Part shown: in pieces, positions 11,606-21,543 of the stretch | Numbering within the stretch: the first letter of the stretch is position 1 | Layout: each line of letters starts with the position of its first letter | Source: Schizochytrium sp. TIO01 | Taxonomy: Eukaryota; Sar; Bigyra; Thraustochytrida; Thraustochytriidae | DNA length: 64,000 nucleotides | Assembly: GCA_004764695.1 (NCBI GenBank) | Contig: SMSO01000037.1 | Location: 3,718,337 to 3,782,336, forward strand | Direction of reading: 5' to 3' | Notes under the pieces: generated by a model | What the model was told of the DNA's origin: nothing | Databases searched by the model: none | What the model saw: the letters and a program-made list of their open reading frames with translations, nothing else | Translations under genes and position numbers: made by a program

Positions 11606-12610
11606 TTAGTACAGATCAGCAACTCCATAAAAAGTGTGTTTGATCTGATTCACTTCACTGTCTACAACATGCGTACAAGGATAGTCCATCGGACTGTGAT
11701 CCAAGGAAGTGCTCAAATACGAGTCATACATATTTGTGTGTTCGCGATGCCTTTGGATCTCCTGCGACTCAGCCTCTGCTTGTGCAATGTATTCTCTCGC
11801 TGCAGCAGCGCGCACAAGTAACTCTCGGCGCTCCTCAGCAGGGAGACGTCCCTCAAACTTGTAACGTTCCTGCGAAATGCGTGGCTGAAGTGGACTCCCC
11901 ACACTGTCCGCGGACCTACGTCCTGTGAGACGCTCTGCTTCAAACGAATCTACATCGTGAATGAAACAGCGCTTCAGACGGGGGGAGATACCAATGGGTG
12001 GTCCACCGTCCATTGCCACAGAGGATTCGCCAATGGCAACATGCATTTCCCTGATCTCCACACTTGCAAAGCCGACCTTACGGCGTTTAGATGGTACAAG
12101 GCGCGCGGAGAACCGTTTGGAGTGAGCTGGGTCACCATGGATGCTGCCTAGAAAATTACGACGCGAGCTTTCGCCGGTGGAACCTTTCTTGAGGACACCG
12201 AGCGGAGCCTTTTTCATGATTGGGCCATGGGGTCTCGTGAAACTGTTCTTGACTTCATTCGAGGGAGTCGTAACGTCCCAAACCACCTCAACGCGGCCCT
12301 CGCTCATGTCGAGGCCTACAAGGCCGTCAGATGCCTCGCGAGCGAGCAGGCGGGCGCTCCGTTTGCGAGTCCTTATCTTTACCCCTCGACCTTCCGGGGT
12401 GCGGTGCACCTGAGACCTCGGCGAGCAAGATTTTGCCTTGGCAGAATTTGGCGGCGAGGTTTTTGGCAATGCCTTTGATTTTGATTTCGGAGGCGTTCTG
12501 CTCGTTCTTCGAGGAGAGCACGCGCTTCTCATCCCCTTTGGAGAACTTAGCACTGCAGGATTTGCCACCACGATGCCCGATGCTGCGAGGTGCCTCCTGG
12601 TGGACACCAT
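11606..12610 (-). CDS. Protein of unknown function with a stramenopile-type IREM/GPPIGI motif
   Basis: The first ATG (12610) gives 334 residues. The N-terminal 90 residues are rich in Lys, Arg, Ser and Pro (RRTSRTPPKSKSKAL) and look disordered and nuclear. The most structured part is a short motif at about 175-208: a basic KRRKVGFASVEIREM, then a stretch ending GGPPIGIS. From memory, short modules of the form Val-x-Phe ... (V/I)REY ... GPPI recur in uncharacterised proteins of diatoms and oomycetes; that link is recollection, not a search. A charged helix at about 250-290 (AEERRELLVRAAAAREYIAQ) probably forms a coiled coil; in the diatom proteins I recall, a helix of this type also follows the motif. 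No catalytic signature is visible. Confidence 0.75.
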   Translation of the reverse strand: MVSTRRHLAASGIVVANPAVLSSPKGMRSACSPRRTSRTPPKSKSKALPKTSPPNSAKAKSCSPRSQVHRTPEGRGVKIRTRKRSARLLAREASDGLVGLDMSEGRVEVVWDVTTPSNEVKNSFTRPHGPIMKKAPLGVLKKGSTGESSRRNFLGSIHGDPAHSKRFSARLVPSKRRKVGFASVEIREMHVAIGESSVAMDGGPPIGISPRLKRCFIHDVDSFEAERLTGRRSADSVGSPLQPRISQERYKFEGRLPAEERRELLVRAAAAREYIAQAEAESQEIQRHREHTNMYDSYLSTSLDHSPMDYPCTHVVDSEVNQIKHTFYGVADLY

Positions 12611-13048
12611 TTCAACCACACAAGACAAGTAACGAGCCTGTCAACCACAGAAGAGCGAGTCCACCAGCCCGAAGCCAAACTCAGCCGAGACCTGTCAATC
12701 GGAAGAGAGGGACCTCGCGCGAGGCCTTCGACGTGCTATTTGTTTTTTCTTGGAGGCCTTTGAGGAATGGAAAAAGAAGAAGAAAGAAGCGAACGACTTT
12801 CTTTAATCCGCAGCTTTTTCAAACTTCAATCGACCAGGGATCAAGCCAATGCCCGATGAATCAGAGGACTGGTGTTCCGCCGCACGGACCGCCGCCACAC
12901 TGGATCCGCAAGCTACTTGGTCCGAAAGGGGTGTGGTATGCAGGGGGCCTTCTGCCTGTGCTACGGGCTCCTGCCGAGCGAGAGGCCGCGCAGCGCTGCG
13001 AAGAGGCTTTGTCTCCTTTGAAGCAGCATGCGGTCTCTGTCTGTCAGT

Positions 13049-13085
13049 CTGTGTGTCTTTCTTTCTTTCTTTCTTTCTTTCTTTT
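13049..13085. repeat. (TTTC)n microsatellite
   Basis: About eight to nine CTTT units. A looser stretch of the same composition follows at about 13196-13230 (TTCCTTCCTTTTCTTTC). Confidence 0.9.
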
Positions 13086-13666
13086 ATCAAAATCAAGTTG
13101 TTTTGTTTAATAATAATAAAATCAAATATATAAGAAAGAATATTGGAACTAATTTTTTAAACAAAGAAAAAATCAGAAAGCCTCATGCTGTCTCTTCCTT
13201 CCTTCCTTTTCTTTCTTTCCTTCTTTCTTTTCAGTTTTCCTTTTGGCCATATAATGTCTATGTAGCATCACAGTAGAACTGCTTTTGCCCTTGCTAGGGC
13301 TTTATGCGCTCGAGTTCTGTGCCCTCGTGTTATTTACCTATTTCAATCTTCATTCCCTTCGCCAAATCCTCGTCTCCACTCGCTTCTTCCTCTTTGTTTT
13401 TCCCTCGAGTCTTCTAAGTTCTCGCTTCAGGTAGAGCAGTAAGTAGGTAGGTAGAGTCTTCTCCCTTCGCCTCCTGTCAATCAATCAAGAACTCAGTCAA
13501 TCAATCAACTTGTATTGTAAACAACTACTACGTAAGTTAGTACCTGGCCAGCTATAGCCATGTCCTCCAAGTCTTTTCCTTCCGCATTTTATTTACTCTT
13601 CATGTTTAGGTACCTACTTGCTTGTTTATTTATTTATTTCATTTTATTTCATTTCATCTTTAAAAA

Positions 13667-13667
<1 letters not shown>

Positions 13668-13705
<38 letters not shown>

Positions 13706-13710
13706 TAAAA
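13668..13710. repeat. (TAA)n microsatellite
   Basis: About 13 AAT/TAA units in a strongly A+T-rich patch, preceded by ATTT repeats at 13625-13660. Confidence 0.9.
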
Positions 13711-13935
13711 TAGCACTGGCAGGAAATAAAATAAAAATCCAAAGGTTCCCTATTCTACTACTTTTCTAATCTATAGGTGATAATATGACAATGACAAAAG
13801 GTAAATAAACAAAACAAATAGTCAACAACACAACACAAAAATGTCGATCGCAAGGCCATCGTCAACTGATTATGCAAGGCGCCACAGACATCGCTTTGCT
13901 TTGTATTGCCCACACGGAGGGCCCGAGTCCGTGGA

Positions 13936-13975
13936 GGTCATCATCATCAGCATCAGCATCAGCATCAGCATCGCC
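13936..13975. repeat. (ATCAGC)n hexanucleotide array
   Basis: ATC and ATCAGC units repeat about six times. No gene frame covers it convincingly. Confidence 0.85.
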
Positions 13976-14120
13976 ACCGCCGTCACTGAGTAGTGCGTGG
14001 GATTGAGTGAGTCCAGAGCCAAAGAAGAAAGCAGGCAAGCAAAATACACAGGCGAGTCAAAGCGCGACGCCGAGGAACACCTAATGGGCGTGTAGGCAGA
14101 CAGAATCAGTCCATCAGACA

Positions 14121-14121
14121 G

Positions 14122-14178
<57 letters not shown>

Positions 14179-14192
14179 GAATCAATCAATCA
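14121..14192. repeat. (AATC)n microsatellite
   Basis: An uninterrupted array of about 14 AATC units is followed by diverged units (AGAATC, AGTC). It is the longest copy of a unit that also occurs at 6036-6125. Confidence 0.95.
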
Positions 14193-14559
14193 GTCAGAAC
14201 CAATCAGAATCAACGAATCAAATGCGGCGCACTCCGTCGATTCTCGAGACCTAGCTAGATTGACCAAGCGAGAGCACTTGACTTGATCTGACTCGCGCAA
14301 ACCAAACCTGAGGGCGCCAGCGACCAGCGCGACGTTGGCTCAAAGGACTGACCCCACAAGTCACAAACGGAAAGAAAGTCTGGGCGCAAGTTGGACGAAA
14401 TCATCGACTTCGAAATCGACTTCGAAATCGACGTCAAAGCTTGTTTCAATTTACAATCATTGAGTGAGAGCTGATTTATAGACAGCTAACTGGCTAATAA
14501 GCAAAAGGAAGGAAGCAAGGAAGCAACGAAGGAAGGAAGGAAAAGGGAATCGATGAATC

Positions 14560-14595
14560 AGTGAGTGAGTGAGTGAGTGAGTGAGTGAGTGAGTG
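14560..14595. repeat. (GAGT)n microsatellite
   Basis: About nine GTGA units, preceded by a GGAA/GCAA-rich stretch at 14506-14545. Confidence 0.93.
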
Positions 14596-14949
14596 GGAAG
14601 GAATGACAGGATTACTGACCTCGAAAACTCTTCGCATCACTCACCATCAAATGCAGGAACAGAAAACAAAAAGCGGAGGGAAAAAGTTCACTCACGAAAG
14701 GGAATGAATGACCAAATGAATGACCAGATGGCAGGACCACAGCGCGAAGAGAGCAAAGAGAAGCCAGCCGCCAGTTAGTTCTGCACCCTCGTTAACCATT
14801 GCTTGCGATCGACGCGACTATCGAAGGGCGCGAAATGCCTTCTTCTGTGGTTTATTTGCCATAGTACTTGCGAGAGTTCTGCTGTGCACACCACAAAAAC
14901 AAAAGAGAGCGCCGCTTTGACGATGTTAAGAGCTTCGAAAGCAATGAAT

Positions 14950-14997
14950 GAGTGGATGGATGGATGGAGATGGATGGATGGATGGATGGATGGATCG
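14950..14997. repeat. (GGAT)n microsatellite
   Basis: About eleven GGAT units with one GAGAT interruption. Confidence 0.93.
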
Positions 14998-15194
14998 ATA
15001 GGTATGCGTTTACAAAGAGCGCTCCAAGCCTGTGATGCTCTTGGATAAGCAGCAGCACTACTACTACCGGCAGCCTGAAAGCGGAGGCTTCGTTTGTGTG
15101 AGAACCAGAGCCAGGCTGCCACCGTTTCACCCGCGAGGAGGTGCTCGCTCGCCACTGTCTCTAGCTACGTACGCACTTGCTGCTTCTTGGACCA

Positions 15195-15445
15195 TTTGTT
15201 TGTTTGTTTGTTTGTTTGTTTGTTTGTTTGTTTGTTTGTTTGTTTGTTTGTTTGTTTGTTTGTTTGTTTGTTTGTTTGTTTGTTTGTTTGTTTGTTTGTT
15301 TGTTTGTTTGTTTGTTTGTTTTGTTTGTTTGTTTGTTTGTTTGTTTGTTTGTTTGTTTGTTTGTTTGTTTGTTTGTTTTGTTTTGTTTTGTTTTGTTTTG
15401 TTTTGTTTTGTTTTGTTTTGTTTTGTTTTGTTTTGTTTTGTTTTG
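15195..15445. repeat. Compound (TTTG)n-(TTTTG)n microsatellite
   Basis: About 45 units of TTTG (15195-15374) pass directly into about 14 units of TTTTG (15375-15445). One TTTTG already occurs inside the tetramer part near 15318-15322, which suggests that the pentamer arose by slippage adding one T and then expanded. At 251 bp it is the longest simple repeat in the window, free of stops on the plus strand in all three frames. Confidence 0.97.
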
Positions 15446-15555
15446 TCTTATTTTGTGTGTTAATATCTGTTTGATTACTTACTTGTGTATTTACTGGGTC
15501 TCCATCTTCCGCATCATTCGGTGGCTCATCTTCTTCCTGCCTTTTGCCACCGTGG

Positions 15556-15622
15556 TAAGTAGGTAGCTAGATAAGTAGGCAGTAGTAGCAGCAGCTAGCA
15601 GCTAGCTAGCTAGCTGTCTCCA
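15556..15622. repeat. TAGG/TAGC block
   Basis: GTAGGTAGCTAGATAAGTAG is followed by AGCAGCTAGCAGCTAGCTAG. It is another member of the dispersed CTAG/GTAG word family. Confidence 0.75.
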
Positions 15623-16505
15623 GAGCTAAGGCATTTAAAGAGCGACAGAGTGGAAAGCAGAGGAAAGACGGGCCTTTCCCTCGCTCTGACCCTTTTCTCT
15701 CAAGCACCTATACCAGTCTATCCACGCAGGCAGGCATCTCCGTGCAACTTCAGTCTAATCCTTTTGTTCTGACGCCTTCGTGGTTATTCTTTCTCATTTG
15801 GGTGGTGCCCGTGAAAGTTCTTTTCTTGCGCCTTCCATCCCTCCAAGTTCAAGTGAACTTTTCTTTGAAATTGTTTTTATATTTCTTTTAAAATAAAACT
15901 GAACATAACTAGCGCCGTAATAAGATGAAGAAGTGAAAAGAAAATGGAGGGCAAAGGAGAACTCGACGTGACTCTCTCCTGAAAATCCATCGACCTAACC
16001 ACCGCCGTGTTCACACGCAGGCTCTCGTGCCAACCAACAGGAGAGCGCTTTGGGCCCTTCCAGCGTCTGAGAACAGGTCTGAGGCAGACCAGCCTGCCAC
16101 GGGTCACCAAGAATGGCTCAGATTGCAGTGTGGTCGCTCACGTGAGAGTAAAGTAAAACTGAAGCAATGCATTTGCTCTTTAGTGTGAAAGAGAAAATGA
16201 GCGAGAGGGACCCCTCTGTGTAGGTAGGTGGTTAGGTGATAGAGACTAGGTAGGACCATGCGTAGAAGACCTGCGTAGAAGACCTGTGAAAAACTTGGGT
16301 AAAACCGCCGCCGATGCGAAGAGTGACGATGGCTGCGGAAACAGCCAACCAACCAACACTCGCTACTCGCTCTTGGAGAATGGGCAGCCAAGGCGACGGG
16401 CCTGATTGAATGCTCGCTCCTGGCGATACGATCGCAGAATTGGCGATGGCAAGAAAGCCTCGGGACTCAAGTTTTGACGTCTGTTCAACGGGCCTTGGAA
16501 AGATC

Positions 16506-16508
16506 TGA

Positions 16509-16540
<32 letters not shown>

Positions 16541-16610
16541 AAAAATCCAAGAAAGAACTATTAAAGAAAGAAAGAAAGAACTATTAAAGAAAGAAAGAAC
16601 TATTAAAGAA
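16506..16610. repeat. (GAAA)n array passing into a higher-order AAAGAACTATTAAAG repeat
   Basis: About ten GAAA units are followed by three copies of a longer unit in which AAGAAAGAA is joined to CTATTAAAG. The copies differ mainly in the number of internal GAAA units, so a simple array seems to have seeded a minisatellite. Confidence 0.85.
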
Positions 16611-17385
16611 GTGCGGGAAGTCAAGAAGGACCTGCGAGTTGGGAGACACGTCCCCGCACAGGCTATCGTATACATTGGAATAGAGTCTCAAGATAGGATA
16701 GGATAGCTTGTCACGGAATGTGCATTGTTTGCGGGAAAGATGGGACAAGGACTAAAGCACTCGCAATCGCGTGTCCGGAAAACCTGAAGCTTGTGCAGCT
16801 TCTATGGGCAGGTCTCCTCAGAGGACCAGGTGAAGCATAACCTTGGGTGAATAGATGAATAGATGAAAAGCAGAGATTCACTGGAAAGCTTTTCGCCACG
16901 AACGCGGCACCGCCAAAAGCAAGAACACAAAAGAAGATATTCTCCTAGATATTTCAGGGAGCTTCAAAGTCGAACGCGGCCTTTGCGAAGCGCTTCCCAC
17001 CGGGGACAAAGAGGCTGGGCGTGGTGCTGGTCGGTAGATACTGGGCCGCTTCCCAGGTATCCGTCCATCCACCAGCACCAGCAAAATGGGAAAAGGTTTC
17101 CATGGCTGTTTAGATCAAAAACAAGCCGCGCTGTAGCAGACAACTTTGACTTGTCATATTTCGTAATCAAGCACAAACCCACAAGATATTCTGTAGACAC
17201 GCCAAGAAGATCACCTTGAGAAAGGAGTATGGTGAACTTCTGAACTTCTGAACGCTTATTACGACGACGACGATGACGATGACGACGACGATCAGCAGCA
17301 GCATGGACAAGGGATGCTTAAGGTCAATGAAGAGAAATCTTCTTATTTACGTGGTAGAGTAGATTGATTGCATACGTACACTTAT

Positions 17386-17730
17386 TTAGAGGTCCACAGG
17401 CATGAGGGTGTAGGTCTGGGTCTCAATCTGAGAGACACCCTCGATCTCCTTGGCCTTGGCGAGGAAGACCTCCTCAGGGCCGAAGGAGCTCTCAGCCCAC
17501 TCGTTGAAGGACTCGGCATCAAGGCTGATGATGACACGGATGTCCATGCAGCCACCGCAGACCATGCGCTGGACCTGCTTAAGGCCCTTGATCTGCTTGA
17601 TGTTGGGCTTGACCTCGTCGATGAGCTTCTGGAGAGCGACAAGGGAGGCCTTGTCGTTGTCCGGAGACCACTTCATGCGCCACTCGCGGGCGATGGTGTC
17701 AAAAGACACGCCTTCGCAGATTTCGGGCAT
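17386..17730 (-). CDS. Small conserved-looking cytosolic protein of unknown function
   Basis: The first in-frame ATG that leaves a compact protein (17730) gives 114 residues. No signal peptide or membrane segment is present. Features include the N-terminal MPEICEGVSFDTIAREWR, a CGGC pair of cysteines (C58, C61) inside MVCGGCMDIRVIISL, and the end VETQTYTLM-like sequence IETQTYTLMPVDL. Mixed helix and strand pattern suggests a small alpha/beta fold. I recall similar short proteins (W-R-x-K-W-S and CGGC-D-x-K/R-V elements) from diatoms, haptophytes and dinoflagellates without an assigned function; this is memory, not a search. Codons are strongly G/C-ending (GAG, AAG, CTC, GTC), unlike most genes here, which suggests high expression. 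The CGGC could be redox-active or bind metal; that is inference. Confidence 0.85.
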   Translation of the reverse strand: MPEICEGVSFDTIAREWRMKWSPDNDKASLVALQKLIDEVKPNIKQIKGLKQVQRMVCGGCMDIRVIISLDAESFNEWAESSFGPEEVFLAKAKEIEGVSQIETQTYTLMPVDL

Positions 17731-20700
17731 CTTAGCTTGGCTACTTGGGTGTAAAACTTGCAACAGGTGCTTGTCAATTGTGGGTTTGCTGATGATCCAA
17801 ACTTGAGCTCACAATCATATCAATATCCATCAATCGATCTGACTTATTTTAAGGAGGTATCTATCTATCTATCCGTCTAAGAGTAGTTAGGTAGGTACAT
17901 GGCCAAGGCTCCCGTGGGAATCATTATCACCTACGCGACTCCTAGCGTCACTACTACAGAGGCTTTTCGAGCAAGAGGATTGAAAATGTTCTCGATCCGT
18001 CGCCAAGCAAAGATAAAGGCTGGAGAAACTTGCTCGCCTGAGTGGCACAAATCTATACATGGTACACAGCATGCTTAGGCGCCTTTATAGCTGTTCCCGA
18101 AGATTAAGATACGCGCGCACTAAAGCCGGCAAATAAGCGAGATTGGATAACTTGAGGGTATTGGAATCATACAGGTTTAGTGTAGGCGCCTACGCTCCAC
18201 CCAGCATCCCGGCGCAAGCTCTGCGAAGATATGTGAGAACGCACCCCGCGCGCTGATTGCTTGGAGGATTGTTGTGGGAGGGCACAGCATGTGGCAAACA
18301 TGCTCTGGATATCCTGGCAAGCGGGATGGAGCTCGTATCAGGGTCGCCAAAACCAATTGTGCCGAAGGTCGGTGTGGTAGGAAAGCGGCGCGAAGCTCTC
18401 GATCTCTCATCACAGTCAGAATTTCTAGGTAAGTAGAGGTACGAGAGGCTCAGTGAAAATTCGAGAGAGCAAGCTTGCAGTTCGAGTGTAGAGAACTGTG
18501 AAGAAGCGTCATAGTTGCGGAAACCTTATGTACGATATCAAACCAGCTTAGACTTCGAAAGATCGTATCGCGGCAGGATACAGTTTCGCCCTGACATTAA
18601 ACTCTTTAGCTTCCTTAGCACAAACTATGCACCGTTTAGATAGCACATGGGCCTGAGCAGGAGCGAAAGTTTGACAAGAGTTCCTATCGATAGCGCCAAC
18701 AAACACCATTTCAGTCCGTGCCAAGCGCTTATACACTTACAGTACAATCTTACACATTGTAGATACTGGCAGGTATTATTCAACTCGAAGTTTTGTTAGA
18801 AAATCGCTTTTGTCATGAATAAAGATACATTCCATGAAACACCAAAGTGAACATTTGCAGAAGGCTCTGCAATAACCAGTTTAGGGTAGCTGATGCTTCT
18901 CTTTATCAAATGCTTCTTCAGTGGACGACAATACGTGATTGATCGCACGTCAGCCGATACTCACGTACACAAACGCCACAAGCGGCAAAAGCTTCTTTAG
19001 AACACTACTAGAATTATTTCAGCCGGCAAAACTACCCACAATTCAGAGTCCAGCTAAATTTCTTAGTTCAAAAACATTACAGATATGCGAGATATCTTTG
19101 TTTCACAATGGACAACTTAGCCCTAATAGACGCAGACATTGCAGCGCATGAAGAAATGCATGAACATTCAGAGAAAAGATACCTTCAGTAACCACAGACA
19201 AAGCGGTTGCTTGATAGAAAATTTCGGTCAAAACCATGCGAGTTAGCCTTTCCATAGCATGCAAAGTCTATAGCATATGCTAGAGGGTTTTATTGTTTTG
19301 TCAGCACGGAGAATTCAATCGCCAATAACGAACTCATCTCCAGGCGCCCCTTTTGTAAACCTTCGAGAGGAAAAGTGCTCCTCTCTCTCCCCTATATGTA
19401 TAATCATTCTAAAGTAACCAACGTTTGGTGTTCTCTCTCGTCGGTAGGGAGATCTACAAGATATTGTGAAGCATCGATGAGCCAGCTCCTTTCTAACGCA
19501 GGTATTCTGAACCTTTAAAGGTATGATGCGGCCCCACTATGCTACATGAAGATCACATACTACTTCCGGGCGCTAAAACACAATTAAAATGAGGTAACAT
19601 ATGACGAAGTAGAATAGTATACTCATATTTTAATCTTAACTCTTTAAGATGTGTATAATCCAAGCCTTTAGGCTTTCTGTGATCCGAGAAAAGTGAATTC
19701 AAAGTGAAGCCATAACCAGTCTTCATAGAGTGTTCTATGTTCATGTGAGTTTAGGTTCCGTTATGTATGTGAGATAGATATTGTGGGGTTTAGATTACGC
19801 ACGTCTGTGATTTATTTTGTGTAAGCTTTGAGCATATCGAAGTTAATAGGAAGGCGCAGACCGTTTACTATGACTACTTGTTTTGCAACTCATTAAAATT
19901 ATAATCTGTATGGTTGTCTCCATGAGTAAGGGCCCTTAAGTAGTACCTGACATGTACGCAAGCCAAATAAGAATTTTGAAACAAAAAAGAACTTCTAGAT
20001 AGCACGCAGAGCAAAGAAGCTTCATAAACTTATCACTTCAAATATACATTTTATAGCTCATTATTATTCAGTCTCGGCAACTAAATGCGAGCAGTAAACA
20101 TGTGTATCAGACAGAAAAAAACACCATCCATGGGGACGCAGAAATGATTACAGGCTTTTGGAGAAGAACAATGAGTTGAAGATACCAAGACCTTAGGGAT
20201 ATAAATGAGATAAAGGTGAGCATACCAAGCCAATCAATTCTAATTAAGGTTTATTCTGCATGAGATATATCCTTTGGCTTGAGCTTTTACCGAAGTACAA
20301 AGATAGATTAGAGCAGCCAAAAGCGCCTTGTCTATTAAAAGTGCGAGAAACCATATTGTGGCTAATACAGAGCCTAGGCACTTCCACCCAAGCGCGATAA
20401 AAGACACACGCGATATGTTCTTTGTTCACACAGCGGCACCCCGGGACGCTGGTTAAGCCAGATTTTTGCGAGAGTATTTATTTTAAAGAAAATACAAACC
20501 AATTTTGTCTGTCTGTTTGTCGCAACTCGCTGCTTATAGTAAAAACAAAGTCGTGGTTGTACCTCAGGCTAACGCAGATCGAGATGTTGCCCTCCAGGCC
20601 ATTGGAGTTTTTAGCCTTGCACAATGCTCGTAAGAAACTTCTATGAGCCAGGCATTGGATCTCGCCTCATATAACCCATGTTGCAATACCTTCCACGAGA

Positions 20701-21543
20701 CGACTATGGGTCGTTTGTCTTGCTTGCATCACATAAAACCATCCCGATACCCGAGTGCCTCGCCAATTACCTGAAGCACCGTCATAATGTCCCCGCGATG
20801 ACGCTCATTCGCTTCAAGTTTCCTCATTGCAAAAAGTTAGTACGTAAACCCATCGCTAACTTTAACTTTCGAGGCCCTCACTTATCACTCCTCAAGTCGC
20901 TAATCCCTGGCTATCCTTTTCTCCAAGACTGTCACTTAGGCCGATCTTTTTATTTAGCCTGGACCTATATTACTTAGTAAAAAGTTATTCTCTTTCTTTT
21001 CTTTTTTCTCCTTTTTTCTAAAACTACCTACCAGTAACATTAGTATTAGGCCTCTATCGAATCAAGTATGATAGTAAAACACACGAGGTTAACACTGTTC
21101 ATAGTCCTAAGCTTTTGGTAAAGGGCACTATTGCTGTATAATATTCAGGTGTGTACTCGGTACAAGCTGCGGATTAAAAACTGAAAAGGACTGTTGCTCC
21201 AAAGAAGGTCCCGTAATCTGCGTCAAATGCTCCAAAGCAAAACCCTAATCACCACCCAAACGAACGAGGCTGCCACAAGTCACTTGTGCGGGCTTTGGGA
21301 CCCTGTGTCCGGAGATCTGTCTAGGGCGGCCCAAGGGAGCACTACCAGAGCAGGGCTAGTTGAAGAAGGGGCTTCACTGATTCGAGTGCAAGCGTCCCCG
21401 AAGAAGCCAAGGCCAAGAATTTGGGCTCTTTGCAACTGAGGGTCAAATGATGCAAGATATGCAGCAAAAGGAGGGGATCGGCCAGGATATAGAGCGAGCA
21501 GAGATCCCAATCGAGGTGCGGAACCTAGCCGGAGGAGATCAGG
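17731..21543. other. Intergenic region with no supported gene
   Basis: This 3.8-kb stretch lies upstream of both the 114-residue gene (minus) and the ABCG gene (plus). It is A+T rich from about 18.7 kb and lacks long microsatellites. Frames such as 20678-20977 and 21194-21439 show no motif or domain character. A short ATG-led frame at 21447-21623 overlaps the ABCG start in another phase; it may belong to the ABCG 5' leader. Confidence 0.55.

Larger units (their letters stand above)
12611..17385. other. Microsatellite-rich intergenic region
   Basis: A 4.8-kb spacer with no convincing gene on either strand. It contains the highest density of simple repeats in the window: TTTC, TAA, ATCAGC, AATC, GAGT, GGAT, TTTG, TTTTG and GAAA arrays, each listed separately. 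The long open frames here, such as those reading FVCLFVCL around 15.2 kb, exist only because their repeat units lack stop codons. Confidence 0.7.

Noticed and set aside
12331..13110. Plus-strand frame of 259 codons
   Set aside because: It starts opposite the N-terminal part of the 334-residue minus-strand gene and runs on into a TTTC repeat; its composition is that of a complement shadow.
13920..14192. Possible CRISPR-like array because of regular spacing
   Set aside because: The regularity comes from continuous ATCAGC and AATC microsatellites with no unique spacers, and the genome is eukaryotic.
15032..15566. Long frames reading FVCLFVCL and FCFVLF
   Set aside because: They are translations of a TTTG/TTTTG microsatellite; all three plus frames are open because the units contain no stop codon.
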